This document shows positions 47,801-60,272 of a DNA stretch of 64,000 nucleotides, one piece after another. A program made the position numbers and the translations under genes. Location: assembly GCA_904063045.1 (NCBI GenBank), contig CAJFCJ010000012.1, positions 744,001 to 808,000 on the forward strand, given 5' to 3'. The stretch's first letter is position 1. Every line of letters begins with the position of its first letter. The notes below the pieces were generated by a model that saw only the letters and a list, made by a program, of their open reading frames with translations, was not told the origin of the DNA and did no database searches. The DNA is from Dimorphilus gyrociliatus. Lineage: Eukaryota; Annelida; Polychaeta; Dinophilidae.

Positions 47801-50800
47801 ACTTCCAGGAGCAGCTGTTGTTTGAGCTGGTCCACCCCCACTTCCAGGAGCAGCTGTTGTTTGAGCTGGTCCACCCCCACCTCCAGGAGCAATTGTTGTT
47901 TGAGCTGGTCCACCCCCACCTCCAGGAGCAGCTGTTGTTTGAGCTGGTCCACCTCCACCTCCAGGAGCAGCTGTTGTTTGAGCTGGTCCACCCCCACCTC
48001 CAGGAGCAGCTATTGTTTGAGCTGGTCCACCTCCACCTCCAGGAGCAGCTGTTGTTTGAGCTGGTCCACCTCCACCTCCAGGAGCAGCTGTTGTTTGAGC
48101 TGGTCCACCTCCACCTCCAGGAGCAGCTGTTGTTTGAGCTGGTCCACCCCCACCTCCAGGAGCAGCTGTTGTTTGAGCTGGTCCACCTCCACCTCCAGGA
48201 GGTCCTGGGGCTTCTCTCTTACGTCTCTTTGGGGGTGGACCAGGTGGAGTTGGGTGGTCCATGTTTTCTTCTTCGTCTGGATGAGGTGGTTGAGTTGGTG
48301 GTGGACCAATGTTTACACCCTCACCATTATTAACAGTTTTGTAACACTCCGTACAATTATTCTCATCAGATTGGTCAGGGCAGTTATATTCACCATTGCA
48401 CACACTTTCGGTACCTATACAAAGTTTGTCTGTCTCACATATATAATAATTTGTACTTGAACAATAGTTTGTTATATTTGGACAAGTTCCATTTTCAAAA
48501 CTTATTGATTGAAGCATGAATGAAAACTTGTCGTGAGTATATGAGACGGATATTGATAACTTTCCTGTTTCATTCATTTTTTCTGTCAATTGTCCCATAA
48601 TTACCTGCCTGTTTGAAAAGAATGTACTAAATAAGCTATGGGATCAAATAAACAAAAACAGCTTACGTGGTTTCAGAAAACTTTAAAGCTAAATTAGAAG
48701 AGATGTCGATGAGAGAAATAGTTTTATCAGACTTCCAGAAATAAAGATCAGCTTTTAATTTAAACAGCTTAGCATTTAAGGGTAAATATTTTATGATAAA
48801 ACAGCCAATATCCTGAACTAAAACTGAAGGAGAAACTAATGTGAATTTATGTTCATTAGAAGATACTTTTCCGGGTGTTGTTTTCATTGCTGAAATGAAA
48901 TATAAGATGAAATAAATAATACTTATTTCTTCTATACTTAAAATCACTTACGGTATGAATCATACTTTTGCCAACCTGATACTGAATAAAGCCAATAATC
49001 AGGTGCTTTTGATTTATCAATATAGCCGCAGGCCTTAGAATCAGAAAATTGGCACGAGAAAGACGAAAAATCTTTAAGTTCTGGACGATTTTCACATGTT
49101 GTATTTAAGAGACTTATTGACTTTATTCCAATTACACCATAAGGATAATAAAATGAATTCATTTTCAATGGTCTATAACTAATTGTCAGATGTGATGATC
49201 CTTTTAACATATCATAGTATAAAGGTTGAAACTTTTTCGAAAGTAGGGGCCATTCTCGTTGATTTTCTGGGATATTCAATGAAAAAATCTCTCTCTTACT
49301 ATTCTCAAATTGTTGATTGATGCTAAAATATCCATAGACTTCTTCAATAAAGGCAATGTCAATGACAACGCAAACATCATTCGGGAGAACTACATTCGGA
49401 GATGTTATAGATGATAATAGTTGGGCATTTAAATTTGCTTGGAAGTTCAATACAGAGACCCCACCATTATCTAAGAGATAAAATAATGATAGATTTTTAA
49501 AAGGAAAATGATATAAAAATAACATATATCATTACCAGTATATATAGATGAAACATTCCAAAATGCATTCGACTCTGACTCCCTCTGGTAGCCGCATAAA
49601 AATGAAGGATCCTTTGAAAATGTGCACTCAAAAGAAATATCTGAAATATTGTTCTTCTATAAAACCATTTTTAATTGATCAAAGTATACATACTCGCTTG
49701 GCATGAAACTATTTCATCAGAATTGTCAAAGCAATCATTCACACCATTACACAAAGCACTTCTACTGATTTCTTTTCCGTTATCACAAGTATAATTCTGT
49801 GCGTTATAGGAAGCTGCAATGCAAAAATGCAGTTTTCAAATTATTATCATTTTCTTTTAAAATTTTTAACAAACCATTAGCCGGTTTTATATAGTAGTTG
49901 CTTGCTTCTAAGCATTCATCACTCTTAATGCTGACGTCATCAATAGCAATGTCAGATTTCATTTGGAAATTCATTTCTGCTTGAAATATAATTTTGTATG
50001 GCTTTGAAGTTGCTTTAATTCTAATTTGTTTTTTAAGCCATTCGTCGTCTTGTGTACCTTGATACCTCCATAATGTTTTCTTTTCAAATTCACTAAAATA
50101 TTGAATAATGGACAGACTTCCCATTGAGTCAATTTCTGAAAATGTGAATGTGTAGATTGGATATTCTTTTTCTGCTGACTGATCTTTTCTTGTATATTGA
50201 AATAAATAAAAAGTTAAACAGGAAGTTGTATTCCCTTTAGCATAGAAAGGAGTCTCCAAATTTGCTTTTTGGCCTGTTTGTGCCATCGAATTAAATGAAT
50301 CAAAGAGCATGTAATATCCTGCTGTAGAAGATGTCGTATGATCCACCCTTAATTCGTTTGTGCCTATTTTTGTTGTTTTAGTGGCTCCTTTATATCTCTG
50401 CCACATTAATTGTCCCTGTGTCTTTTTAACTGATTTGAAACCGCAGGAACCATCTTTTTCAAAGTCACAATCAATAGAAACATCTGTTTAAGGAAATCTG
50501 ATTAAATATTTTCCAGTTTTGAGTCTCATTTATCATACCGCAATTGTTGATTTCGTCAGAGTTGTCACCGCAATTGTCTACTCCATTACATTTAAGAGTT
50601 GTACTAATACAAACTTTATTATTACAGGTAAACTGGCCTTTATTACATGCTATACGAGTTAAAATGGATATATTTAATATTACGAAAAAGCTACTAACTA
50701 TATATGTATTTAATACATTATATTACTTACGGCAATAATCTACAATGCAGTTTTCCCATGTTCCATTTAATGATACGTAACACCAAGGTCCAGTTGCCTT

Positions 50801-52458
50801 ACTATCAGGATTTCTGCACATGTTTCCGGCACTCTCCAAATCTTTATCAGGGAAAACCAACAAAGAATCTTGTGATTTTTGATATAAATAATAATAAGCT
50901 TTCTTCCACGTCAGGCATGTCTTGCCTGTTTCAGAAATTGTTGTATTGCCTTGATAGTCGGTACCTATAGTACTTGCTTTACAATTCTTCAGAATTCGGT
51001 GGCAAGGTGCTATAGTAACGTCATCAATAGCTATATCTCCCAAGGCTCCTGAACCTATTATTGCTTCAAAGACTATTGAAAAGAGACCGCTTTCTAATCT
51101 AAGGAAACCCCTATTCCAAAGATCAGTAGTTGCTGGTGTAGTTCTACTCCACAATATAGTTTCGTTAGAATCTGGCTTTTTCCTTAGAACTGAAAAAACT
51201 CCAGAGTCTTTTCCAAACATATTATAGTAAAATTCAAGACAAATTTCATCCTCGGCTTGGATAAAGGGAGATGTTAATCTGGCGAACTCTCCCTTATTCC
51301 TATTCGTAGCCTCGATGTAGATATAATTTCCATGTCCGCTGGTGTGATCATTTGGAGGTCCTGTTGAGAGAGTTCCAGTTGGGCCGCTGTTCCTTATCCA
51401 TGGCATTAGAGAATCACTTTGAGAAAAGGAGCATAGATCGTTTTCAAAATCGCATGTAATTGGACGATATTCTGAAAATAAGATATAACATTTTCAAGTA
51501 ATTATTTTCAATGGAAAAACTTTCAAAACTAACGTCCATTGCAACGCTTCCTGACAAACATATTCATAACATTCGTGTCAATTAATTTCGCTTCGGAACT
51601 ACTCTCAGGTGTAATCGATGTAGGATGGCAAGTTTTCGCTACCTTATTATAAGCGACAGCGTTACAAGTATTATCTAGAAAGTTTAAACAGATTTGTTCA
51701 CAAACTGCCTCTGTAACACCTGAGAAATTCTGATAGAAAAATTCTAAACCAGACATGAATTTATTCTGATATTTTACAAGACTATCCGAACACTGGTCAA
51801 GGCTTCTTACAGTAGAAGAACTTTTATCCGTTGCAGAGAATTTTTTATTAACTTTATCATACAATCCCATTTCATATGTTGCAGTTGTCCTATAATAGTT
51901 TTTAATTAATTAATTTCTATTATTATTACAATTATTATAAATTTATATATTTAAATTTAAGTAAATAGTCTCTTCACTTTTTACCTAAAGAAGTTTTGAT
52001 TGCATATTGTTACAGATGGAAACTGTAAATTATTCGAATAGACTATATCCATATTCACAGATTTCGGGTGTGTATTTAAGTGACTACTTCTTGTAACCAC
52101 AATCCAAGTAAATCCTCCAAATGCACTCAACACAATTACAAGCCATATTAACTTCTTAAAGATGGTTCCTTTCCCCGTAATGTTCTTAACTCCATGGAAA
52201 GTTGTATCTTGTGTAAAGTCTACTATCTTTTCTTTAAATGAAGGTTTAGGTTTATCATACGGTGGAGGAAGGGGTGTTGTTTCGGGCTCTAATAAATGAC
52301 GAAGTTATGAAAAATAAAGAACAAGTTATCTTTTGAAAACACTTACTGGCTATTTCTGGTTTTTCTTTCTCTAGTTTTTCCATTGACTTGACATTGATAA
52401 CTCTAGATCGAGCTGAAGTACGTCCACTTGAAGGACGGGGAGATGAGAACATCTCCAT
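44815..52458 (-). CDS. Giant multidomain DEG/ENaC-family ion channel (PAN, MAM x4, kringle, LDLR-A x3)
   Basis: Fifteen minus-strand exons (52347-52458, 51985-52288, 51534-51889, 50731-51471, 50539-50649, 49875-50483, 49694-49813, 49536-49640, 48952-49470, 48667-48889, 47476-48608, 46102-47405, 45198-46024, 45042-45133, 44815-44975) join in phase: 2,238 residues, versus roughly 500-1,000 for usual channels. Channel parts: cytosolic FTQDTTFHG with the HG gating motif (about 61-70), TM1 (about 84-102) and FPSVTICNQN; the conserved ectodomain resumes near 1469 (CSWEGTAC, SPWGNCG, C-x-CGC, SLSYASL); TM2 has GLLLGGSVIS with the GxS filter near 2197-2199. Inserted between: PAN, MAM, kringle, LDLR-A, MAM, LDLR-A, MAM, MAM, LDLR-A, a KRRKR site (about 1194-1198) and ten 13-residue Gly/Pro repeats. 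A helical region of about 450 residues precedes TM2. Probably a cation channel at the plasma membrane with an adhesive ectodomain; gating ligand unknown. Confidence 0.93.
47807..48198 (-). repeat. Coding minisatellite, ten copies of a 39-bp unit
   Basis: The unit encodes the 13-residue repeat GGGGGPAQTTAAP inside exon 11 of the DEG/ENaC gene. Copies differ by a few substitutions (TIAAP, TTIAP, GSGGG) and keep the frame. The variant GSGGG copy lies at the 3' (C-terminal) end of the array, next to a GSGSGSG tail. The product is probably a flexible, O-glycosylated linker. Long antisense and off-frame open frames over this array are by-products of the repeat. Confidence 0.95.
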
Positions 52459-53809
52459 CCCGTTTCAAGTAATAAACTAAATTAGTGACATTGACAAACA
52501 TGAATATAAAGTATGGTTAAGTGCTCATCACTTAGTGTCACAATATTCATATTAAATTTTCAAAGTTAGTTCAGATGTTTCGAAGGTAAATATTCTAAAT
52601 TGAACAATAGCAGAAATTGATAGATAAATATATTAATAGATCCTCTTTATCGACTCTTACTTTGCAATTAGCAACAGCAACTATTTCAGTAATAAACACA
52701 TTATGACTATCCAAAACACCTCATTTTATGATGTTTACCATTCAAATAGATAGTGAACTAAATTTTAACTATAGGTTAATAGAATATCTATTATTTATTA
52801 TAAAAAAGTCGTCTAATATATAATGTTTAAAATACTTAATATTTTAGTTTATGGATAGACTTTAATGAATTTGAAAGTTACATTTTCCACGGCTGATATA
52901 AAGTTCACTTTTGCATTATTCGAGTATTAATACTATGTAAGTTTATAAATATTTCATATCACTACGAAAGACTGTTTATACATTGGCTTTATGAAGTGTT
53001 TGGGGTCGTTAACTCTTCAAATTTCACTAATAAAAACATATCAGGATTATTATTAATTAATTCGCTAAAGAATTCATTCTGTTTACTATAAGTATTTATT
53101 TAAATAAATTCAAAAACAGAAGTAGCTACTAACGTAGCAACTGCGTGTAACATTATGTAAATAACAAATATTTAAGAAAACATCCCACTATTGTACACAG
53201 ATAATTAACATATTGAATAGTACTAAAAATACATAGGTATTTTGAAAAGTTTTTGTTACGTGCGAACACACATTAATGGCAAATTCATTCAGGAAAAGAG
53301 CTTTGAAATATAAGTTTAGAAAAATGATATTATTGTAAGAGTTTATTGATCCGTTATTATCGTCTAATAGGTTTTATAAATATATAATTTTATTGTCACA
53401 ATGAAAAATATGGTTGTTTATCACTAGTTTTTATCTGTGTTAGAAAGAAAAATCTAAATGATGAAGCTAATTAACATTTAGGTTTATTTTTTTTATAGGT
53501 AAAAAAAAAGTAAATCAATTCATTTAAATATTATCTAAGTATCCTCAGTAATAGATATTACACTTTCTGCTTCAAATTAATACTGATTATAGATAATGAT
53601 TCCTATCGAATGTTGATAAAATATATGAGCGTAGATAGTTTAATCAGTCTTACAAGATGAAATACCATATACACTTCATTGATTTTGTTTAATGTTTGCA
53701 AGAGAATTTGTATAGAAATTAATATTAGCATCTGAAGAAGAGATTAAACATTTATATTTTATGAAAAGGAAGCTTCTTATTTCAAAATTGAAATTTCAAG
53801 AGTGAGAAA
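52459..53809. other. Divergent intergenic region
   Basis: This AT-rich stretch separates the start of the minus-strand channel gene and the start of the plus-strand SLC10-like gene, so both promoters should lie here. No clear TATA box or strong motif stands out. Confidence 0.5.
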
Positions 53810-55241
53810 ATGGAAATATCAACTTACTACTCTACACTCACCACTGGACAACCAGAGGAAGGATGGAGAAAGAGGCTTAGAACAGCCTATCAAATTCTTA
53901 TTCCTATTACTCTTGCTTTTATTATGTTGGCTATGGGATGCGATATTCAACCGAAAGTTGTTATTAAAACATTAAAAAGGCCTTTAGCCCCAATTATTGG
54001 AGCATCATGCCAGTTTATTTTGCTACCGCTAGTAGCTTTTGGAATGGGTAAAGCATTTAATTACGAAACTGAAATTGGTGTTGGGATGCTGATTGTTGCT
54101 TGTTGCCCAGGTGGTGCAGTTTCAAATATTTTCTGCTATTGGACAAGAGGTATATAATTTAAATGTTGTGCATCCTTCTCCTAATTTCTGGTCAAGGATT
54201 ATCAAATGTTATCAATTCGGTTTATCTATATGTACTGTATTGAATATTTTGTAACAAGAGAAAATTTTATATATTCCTTACGTTGTATAGCTTTGTAATC
54301 TAACTCGACGAATAATTTGTTCCACTTAAGCATTGATAAGCTAATCATTTTTTAGAAAAGGTTAATTAAATTGGAGCATTTACTGAGAAAATGTATTTTT
54401 TTTTATCTTGCAGGTAACCTTACTCTGTCTGTAACTATGACCAGCATTTCAACAGTATTAGCTTTCGGATTTATGCCTCTTAATTTATTCATATATACTA
54501 GAGGTTTCAATAGCCGAAATGTAAAAGTTCCCTATTTGGAAATATTTCTTGGTTTAGTCCTAACTCTAGTACCATTAACGATAGGAGGATTCATAAAGCG
54601 ATTCTTTCCAAAAGCTGCAGGGGTTTTTATTAGAATAGGATCTTTTGCGGGTATTGCGATGATTATTATGGCGGGAATTATGCAAAGGTTTATATATTCA
54701 AACAATGCAAAAAGAAAAGATTCTTGGAAAATTATACTTGGAGCTGCAATATTACCGCTATTAGGATTTTTTTTGGGTATGTATATAGATTTAGAAAGGC
54801 TCTTTTCTCTTTGATCTCTTCACTCTTATCGTTTACAAATAATATGTTTGTTTTATTAATTAAGGATTTGGAATTTCCAGTTTAGCATTTAAATGGCTAA
54901 AAATGCCTGAAAGGAGAACAATAGCTTTTGAAACAAGTTGTCAAAATGTTGGATTGGCTTTGACTTTAGTTTCTTTTGCATTTAAAGGCACCAGAGATCA
55001 AATTGGTGCTTACACTCAATTCCCACTATTTTTCTCCCTATTTATGATGGTTGAAGCAATTGGTCTTTGTATTTTTATTAAAGGTTATCAAATTTATAAA
55101 GATAAAAAGAGAGTAGTACACGAAAGTCCGCAAAAAGACAATTTAGATCAGAATGATCATGGAAAAATACCAGAGCTCACAGAATCTGAAAATGGTGTAA
55201 TAATTAATAAAGCATTTATGGATAGTTTTCATAAACTGTAA
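53810..55241 (+). CDS. SLC10-family sodium/bile acid-type symporter
   Basis: Three exons (53810-54149, 54414-54776, 54865-55241; both junctions phase 1) give 359 residues, the usual length for NTCP/ASBT-type carriers. The protein has a series of eight to nine hydrophobic segments. Family motifs include the early ITLAFIMLAMGCDI helix, CPGGAVSNIFCYWTRGNLTLSVTMT (the conserved crossover with the N-L-x-L-S motif) and ERRTIAFETSCQN in exon 3, where Glu and Gln correspond to the sodium-site residues of ASBT. The C-terminal tail is hydrophilic and acidic. It should take up an organic anion such as a sterol or bile-salt-like compound with sodium at the plasma membrane; the substrate in an invertebrate is unknown. 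Confidence 0.9.
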
Positions 55242-55348
55242 TTTCAATGCTAAATTTGAACAGTGAAACAAATTAATTTAAACCTTTTGAAATTATTGCT
55301 AATTAACATACTAACGGGAATTTTTCTAATTTAAATATCGATTATATG

Positions 55349-55385
<37 letters not shown>

Positions 55386-56424
55386 TAATAAAATATATAA
55401 ACTTATAAGTATATGAGAAGGACAAGTATAAACATAAAAAAGAAATAGTTATTGCTTTATAGAAATATAAATAACTTTAGAGTTAATACAGAGTCAATCT
55501 TCCTTTCGAAATTCTCTTCATTCGTATTCAAATAAAATTTCTTTAAAAATAAAACAAAGATGCTATGCCCTATATGTAATACTCTAATATATAAAACTAA
55601 ACGTTTCAACGTCTTTATCGTCTGATTTAAGGCCTTGAAACTTCAGTCTGCTATTGATTAAATACCAAAAATATTTCGATATAGGATAGTTTAAACAATA
55701 TATTGTTTTAGATAGACTGAATGAACAAATTTATTACATTTTATCGGCGGCGGATATTAGAGTTTTTTATTTTTATAGTTCACAATATAAGCATATTTCA
55801 TAGAAAACTATATTCTTCGTTTACATATAAAAGATAAGAAGTATAGATCTAACGCATGAATGTTCTAATTGTTCCTTATTCACAAATTTCTTAAACAGTC
55901 ATTTACCTTTCTATTTATCTATAGTTTAAAGATTTAAACATGCAGAATACGCTCTTACTAAATAATTGTGGACCTGTCTATCATTCTTTCCACCATTTGA
56001 TTCTCTTGTAAATTTTTTCATTAAAAGGAATTTTATAGAATAGAAATTAATCTATATAATTGAGAATAATCTAAAGTGTTTATTAAACAATGTAATATGT
56101 TCTTGAACATATTGGCTTGAACAATAAAAGAAATTAAAGTTTAATGTTTATTCAGCAAATTATTCAATCAATATTAAACAAAAGATAAATTAGCCAAAAT
56201 TATCTTACTCATTGCTAAAGTAAAATTTATAGCTTAAATTGTTAGTTTTTTTATCAGCTGCCAATTTTTCATTTTTTGTTGTAGTACGCCTACGTATACG
56301 TCTAATCTGATGATAAGAAAATGTCTCCTGTTGTATATTTGCTATCTTATCAGCAGTTATGGGTATATAAAGCTTCTCCTAAAAGTCTCTAAGTCACAAA
56401 GTTTCTCTAGACTCAAAGAAAATC
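55242..56424. other. Intergenic region with TA repeat
   Basis: It begins with the SLC10-like 3' UTR, including GCTGTATATATA about 105 bp past the stop and a TA run at 55349-55380. It ends with the DM9 gene promoter annotated separately. No exon is supported. Confidence 0.5.
56251..56370 (+). promoter_or_regulatory. DM9 gene promoter: TATA box with three GATA motifs
   Basis: A TATATAA box lies at 56364-56370, 55 bp before the start codon. Upstream within about 115 bp are TTATCAG (56251-56257), TGATAAG (56311-56317) and CTTATCAG (56346-56353), all WGATAR-type sites. GATA sites close to a TATA box are typical of gut- or blood-cell-specific genes in invertebrates; tissue assignment here is inference. 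Confidence 0.55.
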
Positions 56425-57633
56425 ATGTACGGCCTTGCTGGTTACGGAAGAACACGTAAGTATTGATACTAGTAAATATCACTAGACAACCTTATTGTAA
56501 GAAAACAATTATTTCAATTCAAAAGAAAAACCCATTAAGTTACAAATTATTAAACAAGTTATTATTGACGTCAATAGCGGTAAGAGATAATAACTAGAAT
56601 ATTCTTTATTAATGAATTAAAACGGATAGTTTAGTATTCTTTGAGTTAGTTGCTTATTTTTTGTTCCATTGTAAATTACCATTTAGAGCGTCAATAATGA
56701 ATAAGTCTATTATCCATATTCCAATATACATATCCAATTATACCAGTTAGAAGTATATATTCTCTATATTGGTTTATATTCAATAATATGTCATAGGTAA
56801 ATATGTTTATCAAATACCATAACCTATAGTATTTGTTTTAAAAAGCTAAAGATTTATTACAGTATTATCAACAGTTAGCACTATCTAATTCAAGCACGTT
56901 AGGACACGTCAGCAAACCTCTTATCGATATTCCAAACATTCATATTTTCTTTATCTATCCTTTGAATTGTATCTGGAATTTGCTCTTCTTTAGTCTTTAT
57001 CTTTTTATTATCTATTTACTACATAAATAAATTGTTTATGGCATTAGTATTCTCCTAACTAGAAAATGAAATCGAATCATCATCTTGTTAATATTTACTT
57101 TTTTTCTAGTTATGAAGCACCCAAACTGGGTTTTGTGCTACGGTGGAGATATCCCAGATAGAGCATTCCCAGCTGGCATCAGTGAAGATGGTGAAGCTGT
57201 TCTTGTTGGTAGATTCATCATTGAAGATGCTCTTACCCCCGGTATTTAACAAAACTTAATATCAGCTTCAAATAGTATATCTAATTCTTTAAAAAAATAT
57301 CCTACAGGAAAAGTTAAGGCATCCCAAGGCAAATGTTACGTTCCATTCGGTGGTGACGAAAAAGATTCTGAAGAATACGAAATCCTAGTTGAAACTGATG
57401 ACGCCAGCTTTGATTGGCTCCCAAACTCCGGTGGCAACGTACCAGTAGGGGCTGTTATTGGCGGTTACAAAGCCGATGGAAACAAAATCTACATCGGAAG
57501 AACCTACCACGAAGGAAAAATCATCGTCGGAAAAGTTAACGTTGAACAAGGATGTCTTTACATCGCCGATTCTGGTGCTGAACATAGATACGACGACTAC
57601 GAGATCTTGGTCTGCAAAACCATAGATTTATAA
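56425..57633 (+). CDS. DM9-domain (DUF3421) protein
   Basis: Three exons (56425-56455, 57110-57241, 57308-57633; both junctions phase 1) give 162 residues with no signal peptide. Two DM9 repeats are visible: the first around GGDIPDRAFPAGISEDGEAVLVGR ... KVKASQGKCYVPFGGDEKDSEEYEILV, the second around GGNVPVGAVIGGYKADGNKIYIGR ... EYRYDDYEILV-type ending (here HRYDDYEILV). DM9 proteins in molluscs and flatworms include mannose-binding lectins used in immune recognition, and in insects they respond to infection. The coding sequence uses more C-ending codons than neighbouring genes, which together with the TATA/GATA promoter suggests high, tissue-restricted expression. Confidence 0.92.
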
Positions 57634-58925
57634 GTTCAATATTAGAGAGAACGTAAATCCAGTCAGTTCGCTTCTTTAAAAAATTTAGATGAATAAATAG
57701 AAGAAAAAAATGACTCCTTTTTCTACTTTCAAAGGAAAAGAGAGTTTAACTATTTGGGTAATATAGTTTTTCCTTAGAAAAAACTCTGATTTTTATTAGA
57801 TAAATAAAAGTATAGAAATATAAAAATGCTAAATGAAAAACAGTAGTTTGCTCTTTCATTTTTTTTAAAAAGAAAAAAGAAAACTTTTAAGCCAAATGAT
57901 ATTAAAACAAGTAATACACTATAGTATCTTATTTATGATTATTCATCAGCATATACATAACTATAATGTATGATTCTAAAGGTTGGCGTCGTTATCTTAA
58001 GAGGTTTCTACCTAACAAAAATATTTTTGATAAAAAGAATATATAAGCTAAAGATAGATATGGAAGCAAGTTTATTATATTAATGAAATATACGTACACA
58101 TACACTGATTGTACTATATATATTATTCTAACATGTAGAATATTCTAGAAATTTTTCATATTTCTGATCTGTTAATCTTAATATACTGTTTAGCATCTAT
58201 TTAAATTAACATAAATTAAGAGGATGCTATTTAAATATCAGTCTTGTATACTGTATGTAAATAATATAGATTTCATTATTTGTTTCTTTTTTTAGCATTA
58301 TATCTTTGTCTCTCTCTCGCTCCTTCTTTCTTTCTCTTTTTCTTTCTCTCTATCCATCTTTATTTCTCTTACTTTATAAATTTAATATTACTACTTTAAG
58401 AGAAATAATAATGTATAATCGGTATGAAAGAATATTGAATCGTTTCATTTGTATAATATGGGTCTTAATATGCCGTCCCAGACAACACTTAGGCCCGAAG
58501 CTGAGAAAGGTCATAGTATTATATTGAAAAATACCACCTGTTTTACATTTGGTCCCTTTGCTCTCTCAATCAATCGCAAACTCAAGGTAAATATTTAAGT
58601 GTATAAGTCTCTGGTTTTAAATTTAATCTTTCATGTAGAATAATATACCGTTAAAACAGCTCATTATATATCATTAAAATGTAGATGAGATTCAATGTGT
58701 TAATTGCATTTGACGTAATATATTGTCTATTGTCTTTAACGATAAAGAGGATAAGAGTTTTCTCTTTTTTGTCTCCATTGTCTTAAATTTACGAGCTAAG
58801 GAATCAATTATGTCTGAAGGGTTTTCACTACTCATTATACCGACTGAATTGTATTTGGTTTCTAAAATGCTTATGTTTCCTAAATTCAGTGTAAAAACTT
58901 TGGAAAGAACTAGATATAGAAGAAT
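57634..58925. other. Intergenic region
   Basis: It contains the DM9 3' UTR, a TC-rich stretch near 58310-58352, and AT-rich DNA. Open frames at 58306-58527 and 58723-58935 are not supported by composition or splice context; the true start of the next gene overlaps the end of the second one in another frame. Confidence 0.5.
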
Positions 58926-60272
58926 ATGGATGTAACTCAGCTACAAGCACAGTTCAGTGATACATTAACAAAAACCAGTTTATCAATAGGTAATAGTATT
59001 AATCTTTTCTCCCTTTTCAAACTATATCAAACCATATAGTAAAGTATTACTCTTATTATTATAGGCTTAATTCTGGGTGTGAAAATGAAAATTTTTGATA
59101 CAATCCTTGCGCTGGATTCACCTTCGACCTCGTCTGAAATAGCTAACAAATGCTCTTTGAAAGAGAGGTTTGGTTTAAATAGAATATAAGGAAAGTTTTA
59201 TAAAAGCTTCTATTGCTTCTTATAAGATATGTCAGAGAATGGTTAGGATTGATGTCAACTTCCGGTATTATTTCGGTCGATGGTACATCCGAATCTGATA
59301 AATTTTATGCCAGTGACGCGCTAGAAACGGCACTGAAGGAAAGCGGAAGAACATTAGGAATTTTGGAGAATTTGTTAGCGCTTCTTCCCCATTTGCCTGA
59401 ACTTGAAAAGTGCTTTCAATTAGATGGACCGAGAGGTTAAACAATGACACCACTTTTACTTAAAGATTATTACTATTATTAAAAATCATAACAATAATAA
59501 AATATTATTGGCAGGTATTCCTCACGAAAGATTTACAGAAATATATAGACTATTTGACCTGAATTCGTCACGGAAATTTACCTCGACCTTCCTCCAAGAA
59601 TTTATTGGTCACGTTCCAGACGTCATAAGTCGTTTGAGTAGGGCTAACTTTCAAGTTGCGCGATTTCAATTTATGTGTAACCAATATATTCCTTACCTGT
59701 AAATTTTAGGTCAAGGTGGTGATGTTCTTGAAATTGGCTGCAACAGTGGCTTCTCAACTGTCGCTCTCGCAAAAATGTTCAAAAAATCAAAATTCTACGG
59801 CCAAGACATTTGCAAGGAAGGCATATTGAGTGCTAAACTTCTTTCACGTGACATGGAGAATGTTAACTTTTCTATTCAGGACGCCTGCAAAAGAACTGGG
59901 TTTGATGAGGAGTCCTTTGATTGGATTTTAGCAATGGATGTTATACATGATTTACCATATCCCGATGCGGCTATAAAAGAGTTATATAGGATACTAAAAA
60001 AAGATGGTATTTTGTCGATAGTTGACATAAATGCTCATAGTAGACCTTCACAAAATTTAAATAATCCAAGAGCTACCTTTTTGTATGCTATATCTTTATG
60101 TCACTGTACACCAATGTCATTTGGTCTACCTGACAGTATGGGACTAGGTGCAACGTGGGGTAAAGAAAGAGCTAAAGATTTGTTTGAGGAATGCGGATTC
60201 CGTCTGGAATCGGTGCAAGATATGGAGAGTGATAAACTTCAAAGTCACTACGTATTTAAGAAACTATTATAG
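58926..60272 (+). CDS. SAM-dependent methyltransferase, Rv2258c-like, with N-terminal winged helix
   Basis: Five exons (58926-58989, 59065-59167, 59227-59435, 59515-59637, 59710-60272; phases 1, 2, 1, 1) give 353 residues. The N-terminal part is a winged-helix dimerisation domain with the telltale KERYVREWLGLMSTSGII. The C-terminal part is a class I methyltransferase fold: motif I DVLEIGCNSGFSTVALA, an acidic strand end FYGQDI, and motif IV/post-I region FDWILAMDVIHDLPYP followed by LKKDGILSIVDI. Length and layout match the Rv2258c-like family known from mycobacteria and found in many animals. The methyl acceptor is unknown; a cytosolic small-molecule enzyme is likely. Five introns in good phase argue against recent bacterial transfer. 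Confidence 0.9.

Noticed and set aside
47683-48460. Long antisense and alternative-frame open frames (up to 244 codons)
   Set aside because: All arise from the 39-bp coding minisatellite of the channel gene, whose repeat keeps several frames open.
58926-60272. Possible recent bacterial transfer of the Rv2258c-like methyltransferase
   Set aside because: Four well-phased introns and host-like AT-rich codon use; the family is also known in animals, so transfer is not supported by this window.
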